Assembly: GCA_965232265.1 (NCBI GenBank)
Contig: CBDDPH010000002.1
Coordinates: 1,860,001 to 1,924,000 of the forward strand
Origin: VXRD01 sp965232265
GTDB taxonomy: Bacteria > Latescibacterota > UBA2968
Direction of reading: 5' to 3'
DNA: 64,000 nt
A program made the position numbers and the translations under genes. Shown one piece after another: positions 45,098 through 53,181 of the stretch (position 1 is the first letter of the stretch; each line of letters begins with the position of its first letter). Under the pieces are notes generated by a model, which worked only from the letters and a program-made list of their open reading frames with translations, did no database searches and had not been told where the DNA came from.

Positions 45098-45838
45098 TCA
45101 TAGCAAATCGTTGCTTAAAATGGTTGGGCACCAGAATTTTTCAATGAATGAGATGACCAACTGCGTGCCCGCTTCATGGCTCACATAAGGCGGCTTTGCG
45201 GGGTTGTACATCGCATCGGTCAAATCTCGAATGAGCGCGATCTGAATGCCCCAGCGCGTCATTTGTTTGATTGCAAATGTGCGATGCAACACGCACATGT
45301 TGGTATGCACACCCATGATGAGCAGTTTGTCGATTTCCCGATGCTGCATATAGCTGTAAATTTCGTGCCCCTGATCGGAGATCAGATCCTGTTCCTGGTC
45401 GATATCTATCCCCGCGTGTTGTTGCGTCCAGACTTGTGTATTGATTTTATTGGGATCTTCGCCTGTGTCTGACCCGCCATCTGAATCGTCAATTGGCAGT
45501 GGGGGATCAGCGAGTTCCAAATTTTCGGGCGGTTCAACGGGGGGGACATCCAATACCCGTCTCCGCGCAGGCGTATTGGCATAAACATCGAGCGTGTTCG
45601 AGGGTGCGTGAATAATGGTCACACCTTGCTTGCGCGCGCTTTGCACAACGGCGTTCATGCGGGGGATCATTGCCTCCAATCGCTCGACTGCACCGCGACA
45701 CCAGTGGTTGTTCCACACATCGCATAATAACAGGGTTGTTTGCTCGGGAGGCCAATAGACCCGTTCTGTTATTGTTTCCCAAACTGTGTGTTCACTGTCA
45801 TCCCACAATAAGGACTGATGCTGCATGGTTAGATTCAT
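45098..45838 (-). CDS. Isochorismatase-family cysteine hydrolase
   Basis: A 246-aa hydrolase. Start at ATG 45838 (MNLTMQHQS) with GGAGG 8 nt upstream; the longer frame overlaps the phosphoesterase gene. LLLCDVWNNHW supplies the catalytic Asp near residue 38, and MGVHTNMCVLHRTFAI the cis-peptide and nucleophilic Cys near residue 190. Between them is a Pro/Asp-rich insert (VEPPENLELADPPLPIDDSD). Members hydrolyse amides or enol ethers such as nicotinamide, N-carbamoyl compounds or ureides; the target here is unknown. Operon gene two of six. Confidence 0.8.
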   Translation of the reverse strand: MNLTMQHQSLLWDDSEHTVWETITERVYWPPEQTTLLLCDVWNNHWCRGAVERLEAMIPRMNAVVQSARKQGVTIIHAPSNTLDVYANTPARRRVLDVPPVEPPENLELADPPLPIDDSDGGSDTGEDPNKINTQVWTQQHAGIDIDQEQDLISDQGHEIYSYMQHREIDKLLIMGVHTNMCVLHRTFAIKQMTRWGIQIALIRDLTDAMYNPAKPPYVSHEAGTQLVISFIEKFWCPTILSNDLL

Positions 45839-45858
45839 CGTGCCCTCCATATCAAAGA

Positions 45859-46680
45859 TCAGGTTTCCCACACCAACCGAGGCCCCTCGTCCATCCCGCA
45901 TACCATCCCCAATTGTCTTTCGCGCTGATAGCCCAGACAATGAGAAATATACGTCACACCCTCGATTTCTCGATACCGATTGCGATGCTGATGGCCGTAT
46001 ATGTGAATAGATGAACCGAGTTTCCGCAATAGGCGATCTAAGGCCCTTGTGCCAGCCACCCGACTGAAATTGAAATTCGACGCGCTCGTCAACGGGCGCG
46101 GACGGGGAGCGGAATGGGACCTGCCAAAGATCAACTCCCGTCTGGGCAAAAAGTGGCTAAAGGTAATGACTGGCCCATCGCCCTGAACAGACGCGGTATT
46201 TTGGGCGAGCATATAGCGTGCAATGGGTCGCTCACCCTCGGTCCAGCGAATCAGACGGTTGTCCGCCCACATGTGCAAGGCTGCGTCTTCTCCTTCCTGG
46301 GGCACGTACAAACTGTCGGTACTTTCTTCGGGTTTTTCATACCACGACAAAAGCGGTACAATTTGTACACCCGGCAATTGCGCCCACGAGGTTTCTATGT
46401 CCAATACGTTGCACAAAGCCATAAGCGCGTGGAATTTCTCCAACGAGTCACATCGCTCATTGGGCCTCACCCACAAATCGTGATTGCCCGGTACAAAAAA
46501 AACGCGTGCAAATTTTTGCTTCAGTCCGCACAGGGTATCGCGCATCGGGTCGGCGCGGTCAGTTACATCTCCGGCCACAATCACCACATCATCGGTAAAA
46601 TCGCAATTGGAAAGCCGCTGCACCCACCGATGGTTTTCCTTGTAATCGATGTGCAAATCAGAAATGGCAAAAACGCGCAT
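45859..46680 (-). CDS. Metallophosphoesterase
   Basis: A 273-aa calcineurin-like phosphoesterase. The metal-binding blocks are all present: ISDLHID (residues 6-12), AGDVTDR, VPGNHDLW, TFSHFLPR and YGHQHRNR. It is soluble with no signal peptide. The family covers nucleases, cyclic-nucleotide phosphodiesterases and phosphatases; nothing here fixes the substrate. It is the first gene of the minus-strand operon that runs to 40934, 20 nt before the isochorismatase-like gene. Confidence 0.85.
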   Translation of the reverse strand: MRVFAISDLHIDYKENHRWVQRLSNCDFTDDVVIVAGDVTDRADPMRDTLCGLKQKFARVFFVPGNHDLWVRPNERCDSLEKFHALMALCNVLDIETSWAQLPGVQIVPLLSWYEKPEESTDSLYVPQEGEDAALHMWADNRLIRWTEGERPIARYMLAQNTASVQGDGPVITFSHFLPRRELIFGRSHSAPRPRPLTSASNFNFSRVAGTRALDRLLRKLGSSIHIYGHQHRNRYREIEGVTYISHCLGYQRERQLGMVCGMDEGPRLVWET

Positions 46681-46760
46681 GGGTTATCCAGTTGAAATAG
46701 CCACAAAAAAAATCACGCTCAATAGTCTTTCAAATAAGTTTCTTGGCTGAATCCACTGGA

Positions 46761-46849
46761 CGCCTGCTTAAACCATGCAGGCGTGACCCCGTATAGAGTC
46801 ACTACGGGGCAGGCTACGGTTGTCATTGCGGCAGGGTGTTAGCCGCAAT
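46761..46849. repeat. Three consecutive stem-loops
   Basis: CGCCTGC/GCAGGCG (46761-46783), CCCCGTA/TACGGGG (46787-46809) and ATTGCGGC/GCCGCAAT (46825-46849), all perfect stems with 8-9-nt loops. They fill the gap between the phosphoesterase and the cupin-like gene. Sequences differ, so this is not a tandem repeat. Confidence 0.65.
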
Positions 46850-46895
46850 CCAGTCTATTAGAAAAACATATCAACAAATTTTTTTGAAAGAGTAC

Positions 46896-47690
46896 TCAAT
46901 ACCTCACATCGACCAGCCACGCGCTTTTGGGATTTTTTTCCCAGTGTTGGCGCAACACCTGTTCGTTTGGACAAAATTCGCCGCGATAGGCGACGCCACC
47001 ATGAGAAATATTAAAGCTCATGGCGACTTCATCTTCGCCCGCATCAACCCAGTGGGGCGTCAATAACTGGTTCCACAGCAAATCGCCGGGCTGCATGTTG
47101 TATGTCAAAATATCTGCTGGATCTATTTGGGGGATATCAATGCGCGTAACGCCTGTTCGATCTTCCACGAGTTTCCGAACAGGTTCGCGTTTTTCCGGTT
47201 CCAAAAACCCGTGGAAGTGTTTTTCCCCATAAACTTGCCACGCGAGTACATGCGAGGAATCTGCGTGATAGGTCGAGCTGCATCCTTTTCCAGAGATAAA
47301 TATAATGGGATAACATCTTTGCCACGTAAATCCAAGTTGAGAGAGAAAGGTGCGCCAGGGAATCATCACACATTCTTGAAAGTGTTCGAGAAATTGTCCC
47401 GCGCCATAAAAATTTTGCAGATGAAAATGCGCCAGACTAATCGGCATTTCGACGGCTTTTTCTATGGGTGCAGCCTTAAACTTTTCGACCAGTTTATTTT
47501 GCTCTGCATCGCTCAAGCTGTCATCTAAAAATTGAATGCGTGCCTCGGGATCGCGCCGCAAAATATCTATGACTTCTTCGGCGGAGATGAGTGGCATTTC
47601 AAATTTGAACAACTCGGAACCGATAAGAAAATTGTGCTCGCCATTCCAAAGTTGGCGAAACTCGTCTCTTGTCTTGGCTATCAGGTGCAT
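46896..47690 (-). CDS. JmjC/cupin-like Fe(II)/2-oxoglutarate oxygenase-type protein
   Basis: A 264-aa protein with a JmjC-type (cupin_8) core. STYHADSSHVLAWQVYGEKHF near residue 145 has the HxD metal ligands and the Lys/Trp context; MQPGDLLWNQLLTPHWVDAGEDEVAMSFNISH near residue 205 has the distal His. Such proteins hydroxylate protein or small-molecule targets. It is monocistronic on the minus strand, with a 200-nt stem-loop-rich region downstream. PhyH-type oxygenase is the alternative, but the order of motifs favours JmjC. Confidence 0.72.
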   Translation of the reverse strand: MHLIAKTRDEFRQLWNGEHNFLIGSELFKFEMPLISAEEVIDILRRDPEARIQFLDDSLSDAEQNKLVEKFKAAPIEKAVEMPISLAHFHLQNFYGAGQFLEHFQECVMIPWRTFLSQLGFTWQRCYPIIFISGKGCSSTYHADSSHVLAWQVYGEKHFHGFLEPEKREPVRKLVEDRTGVTRIDIPQIDPADILTYNMQPGDLLWNQLLTPHWVDAGEDEVAMSFNISHGGVAYRGEFCPNEQVLRQHWEKNPKSAWLVDVRY

Positions 47691-47791
47691 TGTTTGCTCC
47701 AGGTGAATGAATTAAAAATTGGGGTAAAGGTGAAGATGAGACATGAGAGATAAGTACACCACTCAACTCACCCGCCCGTAGCCTCTTTTTT

Positions 47792-47820
47792 ATCCCTGTT
47801 TTCACAGGGACATGCCTGCG
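47792..47820 (+). repeat. Dispersed 29-bp repeat with CCCTGT/ACAGGG hairpin
   Basis: ATCCCTGTTTTCACAGGGAC followed by ATGCCTGCG; the same 29 bases with one change lie at 60052-60080. Both are followed by CTGCG/ATCTGCGG-type units. Confidence 0.7.
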
Positions 47821-47916
47821 TCATCTGCGGGTTGCCCTTCACACTTCTTAGCCACTCTAACATACATCATCACCCAAAGAGATTCAAGCAATCAAGACAG
47901 GGCGGCGTGAAGGGAC

Positions 47917-47945
47917 TTGACAGTAAATTTTCTTGCATTCATTAT
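47917..47945 (+). promoter_or_regulatory. Sigma-70-like promoter
   Basis: TTGACA, 17-nt spacer, CATTAT; AGGAGG at 47968-47973 and ATG at 47979 follow. Confidence 0.55.
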
Positions 47946-47978
47946 GTACTATCAATTTCCCACATATAGGAGGCTAAG

Positions 47979-49202
47979 ATGAAAATCACCGATATTGAAG
48001 TCATTCCCATTGCGATGCCTTTGGCAAAACGCTACGACAACCACCACGGGCGCACGCGCATGTATGATATCGATCAGCATGTGGTGGTCAAAATCCATAC
48101 GGATAACGGGCTGATTGGCTATGGCGATTACGAAGATAGCTCTGCGATTGCGTCTGAGGAAATAGAGCCGTTAATTGGGCGCAATCCCTTTGACTTTTTG
48201 CACAATAATTTCAATATGGCTCTTGGCATGGCACTCTACGATGTCATGGGCAAGTACCTCGAAGTGCCTGCCTATAAGCTCCTGGGGCAAAAGGTGAGAG
48301 ATGCGGTGCCTGTGGCGGCGTGGACGCGGCCCTGTTCTCCCGAAGTGTTTGCTGGAGAAGTCCAGCGCGCTGTCGATCAGGGGTATCGCATTTTCAAAAT
48401 GCACTCCGACGCACGCTATGATGTGATTGAACAAACGCGAGCCGCTGCCGAGGTCGCGCCAGAGGGCTTTAAGCTCCACTGGGATTTCAACCACAACCGC
48501 ACGATGGGCGTCGTGCTGCCCATTGTCGCCGAACTCGAACGCAATTATCCGGTGGTCGGTTTTATCGAAGACCCGCTGCCATGGGCCGATATTGATGGCT
48601 GGCGCACATTGAGACAAAAAACGCAGTTGCCACTTATCATGCACAATCCCCAACTCGGCGGCATGCAGGAGGTCCTGCACGGCACTGCTGATATTTATAT
48701 GATTGGTGGTCGCATTGGCGAGACTATGCGAAAGGGATTTGCATACGGTCAGGCCAATATCCAGACGCTCCTCCAGCAATCGGGCAATACTTTGATGAAG
48801 GCTTTTACGTTGCATCAGGCGGCGGTCTTGCCCACGGCGACCGCACATATTATTACCCTGGACGATCAATACGAAGACGATATTACCACGTCGCAACTGC
48901 TACCGACTGAAGGCTTTTGTCGCGTGCCCGAAGGTGCGGGACTCGGTGTTGAGGTCGATGAGGAAAAACTTGTGCAGGCGGCCCAACGCCAACATATTCC
49001 CAAACTCGATGTCATTGGTGTGCTCCACCTGCCTTATGGTCGCAAGTATTATACCCGTGGCGAACCCAATGTTCAAAATCTTACTGGTTTTGAAGAAGGC
49101 GCGTTGCGGGGTATCCATTGCGAACGCCTCGTCAGAGGCGAATCTCCCGACTTTGAGCGCGTTCACAAACGGCTCGAAGAGGAGGGGCCATTTGTTGAGT
49201 AA
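47979..49202 (+). CDS. Mandelate racemase/enolase-superfamily protein with an altered active site
   Basis: A 407-aa enolase-superfamily member. Capping domain residues are present (GYGDYEDS, MALYDVMGKYLEVPAYKLLG). Two metal ligands can be placed, LHWDFNHN (Asp) and FIEDPLPW (Glu), but the third position, normally Glu or Asp near 250, reads LIMHNPQ, and the KxK base motif is reduced to FKMHSD. The C-terminus has a 50-residue extension rich in charged residues. It may use a different base and metal geometry, or be a divergent sugar-acid dehydratase. Monocistronic from its own promoter. Confidence 0.75.
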   Translation: MKITDIEVIPIAMPLAKRYDNHHGRTRMYDIDQHVVVKIHTDNGLIGYGDYEDSSAIASEEIEPLIGRNPFDFLHNNFNMALGMALYDVMGKYLEVPAYKLLGQKVRDAVPVAAWTRPCSPEVFAGEVQRAVDQGYRIFKMHSDARYDVIEQTRAAAEVAPEGFKLHWDFNHNRTMGVVLPIVAELERNYPVVGFIEDPLPWADIDGWRTLRQKTQLPLIMHNPQLGGMQEVLHGTADIYMIGGRIGETMRKGFAYGQANIQTLLQQSGNTLMKAFTLHQAAVLPTATAHIITLDDQYEDDITTSQLLPTEGFCRVPEGAGLGVEVDEEKLVQAAQRQHIPKLDVIGVLHLPYGRKYYTRGEPNVQNLTGFEEGALRGIHCERLVRGESPDFERVHKRLEEEGPFVE

Positions 49203-49239
49203 AAAACAAACAGGACATTTCTTTTCAGAGATGTCCTGT
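49201..49239 (-). terminator. Rho-independent terminator of the symporter operon
   Basis: ACAGGACAT/ATGTCCTGT perfect 9-bp stem, then TTTGTTTTTT on the minus strand. Confidence 0.75.
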
Positions 49240-49273
49240 TGTGTTGCGGGTGGGGAGTGGGCACAGGTGTGTG

Positions 49274-50776
49274 CTATACCTCTAATTTTTCGCCAGTATT
49301 TTCTTCGGGATCTTCGGCCGTACTTCCATTTTGAAAGAATCGTTCTGCATCTCGCGGCGGCGTGGTGGCGAAAGATACGAGGATGAGAATGAGCGCGGAA
49401 ACAGGGACGATAATGCCAGCGGGGATTAAGCCGGTTCCGCCAATACTGTACGCGCCTTCTACATTCAGGGAATCTGCATAAAAAAATAGCCATAGACCAA
49501 TGACGCTTAGGATTGCCGCGGTTGCGCCTTGCTTTGTGCTGCGCTTCCAGTACAGTGCGCCGACGAATACGGGTACTAATCCCGCAAAACCCGTGAGCGA
49601 CCACGCACCGAGTTCAAAAATTGACCGCGTTGTAAATAGCGACGCGACAAAGGCCAGGACGAGGAATGCAGCGACAAATAGACGCCCAGACAAGACCTGC
49701 TGTTTTTCGGACAACTGATTGTCAAAACCGTAAAATCGCACAATATCTTCGGTAAACATCGCGCCCAAGGCAAGGGTTTGAGAGTCGAGCGAAGACATAA
49801 TTGCCGCAAAAACACCTGCCGCCAGGCATCCTGCCAGCACGCCGCCCGTATGTGCCAGAATCAATTCAATCAGAATGGGACCGTTCAGCGGTGCCGTAAA
49901 ATCAATGCGACCGACCATGCCCAGGGTGACGCTGGGCACCCACACGGCGGCGATACACAAGGGGTAGAATACGATGGGCGTTTGAAATGACCGCGCGGTT
50001 CGGGCGGAGAGCCAATGGCCGTAAATATGGGGAAATGCCGCAACACTGATGGGTAGCATGAGATAGGAGAGTATTTTGAATACGGTATAAGAGCCGCTGC
50101 CAAAAACCACAAATTTGGGGTGCGTATCGCGCAGCGTTGCCATAGCTTTACCGATCCCCCCGTAGTGATCCATAATGACGAGATAGGCGACGATGCCTAC
50201 GAGGATAAATACCGTTGTTTGAAAGGTATTTGCCCAGGCTGTACTTCGCATCCCGCCATAGGTTACGTACAAAAATGTCACCCCACATACGAGCAAACTA
50301 CCAGCCCAACTCGGCCACTCGCCGTGCGTGATTGCCGCGAGTGCATCGCCGCCACCTTTGACGCCTATCAGGATATAGGGCAGCATCAACAACACCACCA
50401 CGACAAATAAGAGCGTTCCCAATGCCGGCGATGTATAGCGGTCCCGGATCATCTGGATTTGGGTGAGGTATGAGAACCGTTTGCCCAACCACCAGCTTTT
50501 TGTACCGAGATAATAAAAGAGAAATGGAATCAGAATGGACGAACTCGCGCCCATCAGGCCGAAGACGATGATCCCCAGGCGATAGGCTTCTCCAGATGCG
50601 CCCAGCATTGTAAATGCCGTGAGATTGGTGCCCAACAGTGTCATCAGCAGGACGACAGGACCAATGGTTCGGCTTGCGACAAAGTAATCTTCTGCGGTAT
50701 TGCGAAACAGCCGATGCCCCAGCGTGCCGACCACGATAACCAATCCCAGATAAATTGCGACAACCGCAATAATCAT
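49274..50776 (-). CDS. Sodium:solute symporter family protein
   Basis: A 500-aa SSS-family transporter with about 13 membrane helices. Start at ATG 50776 (MIIAVVAIYLGLVIV), preceded by GGAGG and overlapping the stop of the small gene by ATGA; the longer frame adds a non-membrane, Arg/His/Pro-rich stretch. FVASRTIGPVVLLMTLLGTN is TM1-2, SSLDSQTLALGAMF near residue 325 holds the Na-site Ser pattern. The charged C-terminus ends EENTGEKLEV. The solute may be a sugar acid or lactone product, given the gluconolactonase-like gene upstream. Confidence 0.88.
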   Translation of the reverse strand: MIIAVVAIYLGLVIVVGTLGHRLFRNTAEDYFVASRTIGPVVLLMTLLGTNLTAFTMLGASGEAYRLGIIVFGLMGASSSILIPFLFYYLGTKSWWLGKRFSYLTQIQMIRDRYTSPALGTLLFVVVVLLMLPYILIGVKGGGDALAAITHGEWPSWAGSLLVCGVTFLYVTYGGMRSTAWANTFQTTVFILVGIVAYLVIMDHYGGIGKAMATLRDTHPKFVVFGSGSYTVFKILSYLMLPISVAAFPHIYGHWLSARTARSFQTPIVFYPLCIAAVWVPSVTLGMVGRIDFTAPLNGPILIELILAHTGGVLAGCLAAGVFAAIMSSLDSQTLALGAMFTEDIVRFYGFDNQLSEKQQVLSGRLFVAAFLVLAFVASLFTTRSIFELGAWSLTGFAGLVPVFVGALYWKRSTKQGATAAILSVIGLWLFFYADSLNVEGAYSIGGTGLIPAGIIVPVSALILILVSFATTPPRDAERFFQNGSTAEDPEENTGEKLEV

Positions 50777-50988
50777 TCCCGATCCTCCGCATCTAAATGA
50801 TGGGGCCACGCCAGGCGCACAATTGCGAGCATAGAGAGTGTGGTCAGGACGCACAGGCCGATGTGGTAAAGCAAATTGATCGGCAATCCCAGGATGAGTG
50901 CGTCGTTGTCCCACATCCAGATATTAAAAAATAAAATCAGCAGAATGAGCAAAACACTCAGGGGCCAGATTTTTGTCTGTCGTGACAT
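50773..50988 (-). CDS. Small two-helix membrane protein, SSS-associated (DUF3311-like)
   Basis: A 71-aa protein with two membrane helices (residues about 9-26 and 40-60) and a short acidic tail. The arrangement, small two-helix partner directly before a symporter with a 4-nt overlap, is that of the DUF3311/DUF485-type subunits of sodium/solute symporters. The wording NDALILGLPINLLYHIGLC fits DUF3311 loosely. Function as an accessory subunit is inferred from context. Confidence 0.7.
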   Translation of the reverse strand: MSRQTKIWPLSVLLILLILFFNIWMWDNDALILGLPINLLYHIGLCVLTTLSMLAIVRLAWPHHLDAEDRE

Positions 50989-51016
50989 AATGTTATCCTT
51001 TTTGTTTTCCTCGATA

Positions 51017-51988
51017 TTACGGCCTTTGCGCGCCTTTGGCTTCGAGATATACCGAGTACAAACACATGCCGCCTGTCATGAAGAGGCGGTTTTTCTTTTG
51101 TCCGCCAAAGCAGAGGTTGGAACACACTTCGGGCAGGTGAATTTTGCCAATGAGGTCGCCATCGGGCGCGAAAATTTTGACGCCGTTGTCTTCGGGATTG
51201 CCCCAGCCCGAGCTGCTCCACAGGTTGCCGTCAATGTCGCAGCGAATCCCATCGGCGAATCCGGGGGCCATGTCGGCAAAGATGCGACTGTTTTTGAGGC
51301 GGCCATTTTCGACATCAAAAGCGCGAATATGCGCGGGGCCTCCCAGGCCATGAGAGGAGCCGGTATCGGTGATATAGAGAATTTTTTCGTCGGGTGAGAA
51401 ACACAGGCCATTGGGACGCACAAAATCGTCGGCAACAACTGTGGCATTTCCAGTATTGGGATCGAGGCGATAGACGCTGATGGGCAGTTCGTATTCCGCA
51501 ATATGGCCTTCGTAGTCGAGCATAATGCCGTATCCTGGATCGGTGAACCAGATACTGCCATCGGAATGCGCGGTGACGTCATTCGGCGCGTTGAGAGGTT
51601 TGCCCTCAAAACTGTCGATGAGGACGGTGATGGTTCCGTCGTATTCGGTGCGGGTGACGCGCCGCGTGCCGTGTTCACAGGTAATCAGGCGGCCTGCTCG
51701 GTCTCGGGTGTGTCCATTGCAATAATTGGACGGTTGACGATAGACACTGAGGCTGCCATCGATCTCGCTCCAGCGCATGATGCGATTGTTGGGTATGTCG
51801 CTGAAGAGCACACAACGCGCGTCTCCAAACCACACCGGGCCTTCGCCCCAGCGCAAGCCAGTACAGAGCCGCTCGACCGCGGCGTTGCCTATGGCGTATT
51901 TTTCAAAGCGCGTGTCCAGGATTTCAATGGCGGGATCGGGATAGGGAACAGGGCTGCCGTCCCACGGGCGGGTCTTCCAATCGGACAT
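51017..51988 (-). CDS. SMP-30/gluconolactonase-like beta-propeller hydrolase
   Basis: A 323-aa six-bladed propeller. Start set at ATG 51988 (MSDWKTRPWDG), which has AAGGAGAA upstream; the longer frame runs into a dispersed repeat. GLRWGEGPVWF (metal Glu), RPSNYCNGHTRDRAGRLI, PLNAPNDVTAHSDGSIWFTDPGYG (Asn/Asp ligands) and PNGLCFSPDE are the family blocks in order. It should open sugar lactones using Ca or Zn. No signal peptide. It is followed at 28 nt by the small subunit and symporter genes. Confidence 0.85.
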   Translation of the reverse strand: MSDWKTRPWDGSPVPYPDPAIEILDTRFEKYAIGNAAVERLCTGLRWGEGPVWFGDARCVLFSDIPNNRIMRWSEIDGSLSVYRQPSNYCNGHTRDRAGRLITCEHGTRRVTRTEYDGTITVLIDSFEGKPLNAPNDVTAHSDGSIWFTDPGYGIMLDYEGHIAEYELPISVYRLDPNTGNATVVADDFVRPNGLCFSPDEKILYITDTGSSHGLGGPAHIRAFDVENGRLKNSRIFADMAPGFADGIRCDIDGNLWSSSGWGNPEDNGVKIFAPDGDLIGKIHLPEVCSNLCFGGQKKNRLFMTGGMCLYSVYLEAKGAQRP

Positions 51989-52009
51989 TTTTTCTCCTTG
52001 GTGCAATAA

Positions 52010-52108
52010 GTATCCGCAGATGGACGCAGATAGACGCAGATGAAAGACAAAAAAGAAATGTATGGGGTTGGAGACTGGGGGCTGAGGAGGGTGGACTAAC
52101 AATTGACA
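52010..52108 (+). repeat. Dispersed repeat, copy related to 40272-40460
   Basis: TATCCGCAGATGGACGCAG then AGATAGACGCAGATGAAAG, later GGGTTGG-like and GGTGGACTAAC, the same order of blocks as in the 40.3-kb copy. It lies directly upstream of the gluconolactonase-like gene. Confidence 0.65.
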
Positions 52109-52124
52109 ACTGACTATTTCAATC

Positions 52125-52285
52125 CAGCGAAAATTCTATTGGCATAAACATCCAAACTTTGCGGCGTTCTCCCTGGTGTTTGCCGGGGCGAAATCGTGCC
52201 TCTATTGTCGCTTCAGCGAAAATTCTATTGGCATAAACATCCAGACTTTGCGGCGTTCTCCCTGGTGTTTGCCGGGACGAAATCG
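52125..52285. repeat. Tandem duplication of the 3' end of the tonB-like gene
   Basis: Two 72-bp copies (52125-52196 and 52214-52285) differ at two positions; the second is inside the tonB-like gene, the first lies beyond its stop. After copy one the bases TGCCTCTATTGTCGCTT again match the gene (TGCCTCTAATGCCGCTT) after a 12-nt deletion. Confidence 0.9.
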
Positions 52286-52954
52286 ATATTGCCATGCTGC
52301 CTCTAATGCCGCTTCTTTGAAAATTTCCGGGCCGTGTACAAACTGGACGTCTTCTACGTTGCCTATCTTGTCAACCAGTACTTTGACCATGGCTTTGCCT
52401 TCGAGGCCCTTTTTTCGCGCTTCAGCGGGATATTCAGGCACGACAATTCGGCTTGGATGTGGTTTGTAGTCAATCTCAGTATAGTCCAGGGGTTCGTCTG
52501 AGTCTATCCCCTTTGTAGTCGCCAAATTGGGGATAAATATTCTGTCGAGATCCAACTCGGTCGATTCAATGGTCACATCTTCGGGTATCTCGTCGCCTTC
52601 AACGGCCAGGGGTACTTGAGGGCGCGGTGGCGGTGGCGGGCGCTTTTGTTGACTGGTTTCGGGAATATTGACTGTTTGAACCTTGATGACGGATTTTGTC
52701 AGGTGTACGGTGGGATGGTATTCGGGATAGAGCCAAACAAGGGCGATGAAGAAGATGAGATTTAACAGGCTCGCACGCATCATGTTCGGCCAATAGGGCA
52801 ACTTCAAGTCCGAATCAGGGTTTTTTGAGCGCGTCTCGATCTGGACATCACATGGCTTGGCAGATAGTCTTTTTTGAAATTCGCGCTGCGTCTGGCGTGC
52901 CTGATAAATTTGACCGCTTAATGTATTTCCAAATCTAATCTGGACGAGGTTCAT
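52202..52954 (-). CDS. TonB-family energy transducer
   Basis: A 250-aa protein: about 55 cytosolic residues, one membrane helix (ASLLNLIFFIALVWLYPEY), a periplasmic Pro-rich linker with RPPPPPRP near residue 107, and a C-terminal TonB domain (VVPEYPAEARKKGLEGKAMVKVLVD to AALEAAWQYRFRPGKHQG). It would pass proton-motive energy to outer-membrane receptors. The last three residues (KRQ) come from the junction of a local tandem duplication; the outer copy suggests the older ending was FSLD-stop. The long cytosolic N-terminus is unusual. ExbB/ExbD are not in the window. Confidence 0.8.
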   Translation of the reverse strand: MNLVQIRFGNTLSGQIYQARQTQREFQKRLSAKPCDVQIETRSKNPDSDLKLPYWPNMMRASLLNLIFFIALVWLYPEYHPTVHLTKSVIKVQTVNIPETSQQKRPPPPPRPQVPLAVEGDEIPEDVTIESTELDLDRIFIPNLATTKGIDSDEPLDYTEIDYKPHPSRIVVPEYPAEARKKGLEGKAMVKVLVDKIGNVEDVQFVHGPEIFKEAALEAAWQYRFRPGKHQGERRKVWMFMPIEFSLKRQ

Positions 52955-53109
52955 GCGTCTCCCGTTTAATAAACAATTTTGATCAGTCAGGTATTCTTTA
53001 AATTTTCAACAAAGAATAAAGTTCCATTTCTACGGATCAGATGGGCATTAGAAAGCAACAATTTATATGAGTCTGTGGCGTTTGTCCAGACGAATCCATA
53101 TCAAACCAG

Positions 53110-53138
53110 TTGTGTTTTGAGGCGATGGATTGTAATAT
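53110..53138 (+). promoter_or_regulatory. Promoter-like sequence for the MDR reductase
   Basis: TTGTGT, 17-nt spacer, TAATAT; start codon 43 nt downstream. Confidence 0.35.
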
Positions 53139-53181
53139 ACAGGAGATATTTGGGTTATGACAAAATTTATTGGAGGAAGAA

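Noticed and set aside
46757..46855. A second CRISPR array
   Set aside because: The three hairpins have different sequences and no even spacing, so they are not repeat units.
49274..50914. Longer symporter starting at 50914
   Set aside because: The added 46 residues are antisense-like filler, overlapping the small membrane gene; the ATG at 50776 has GGAGG.
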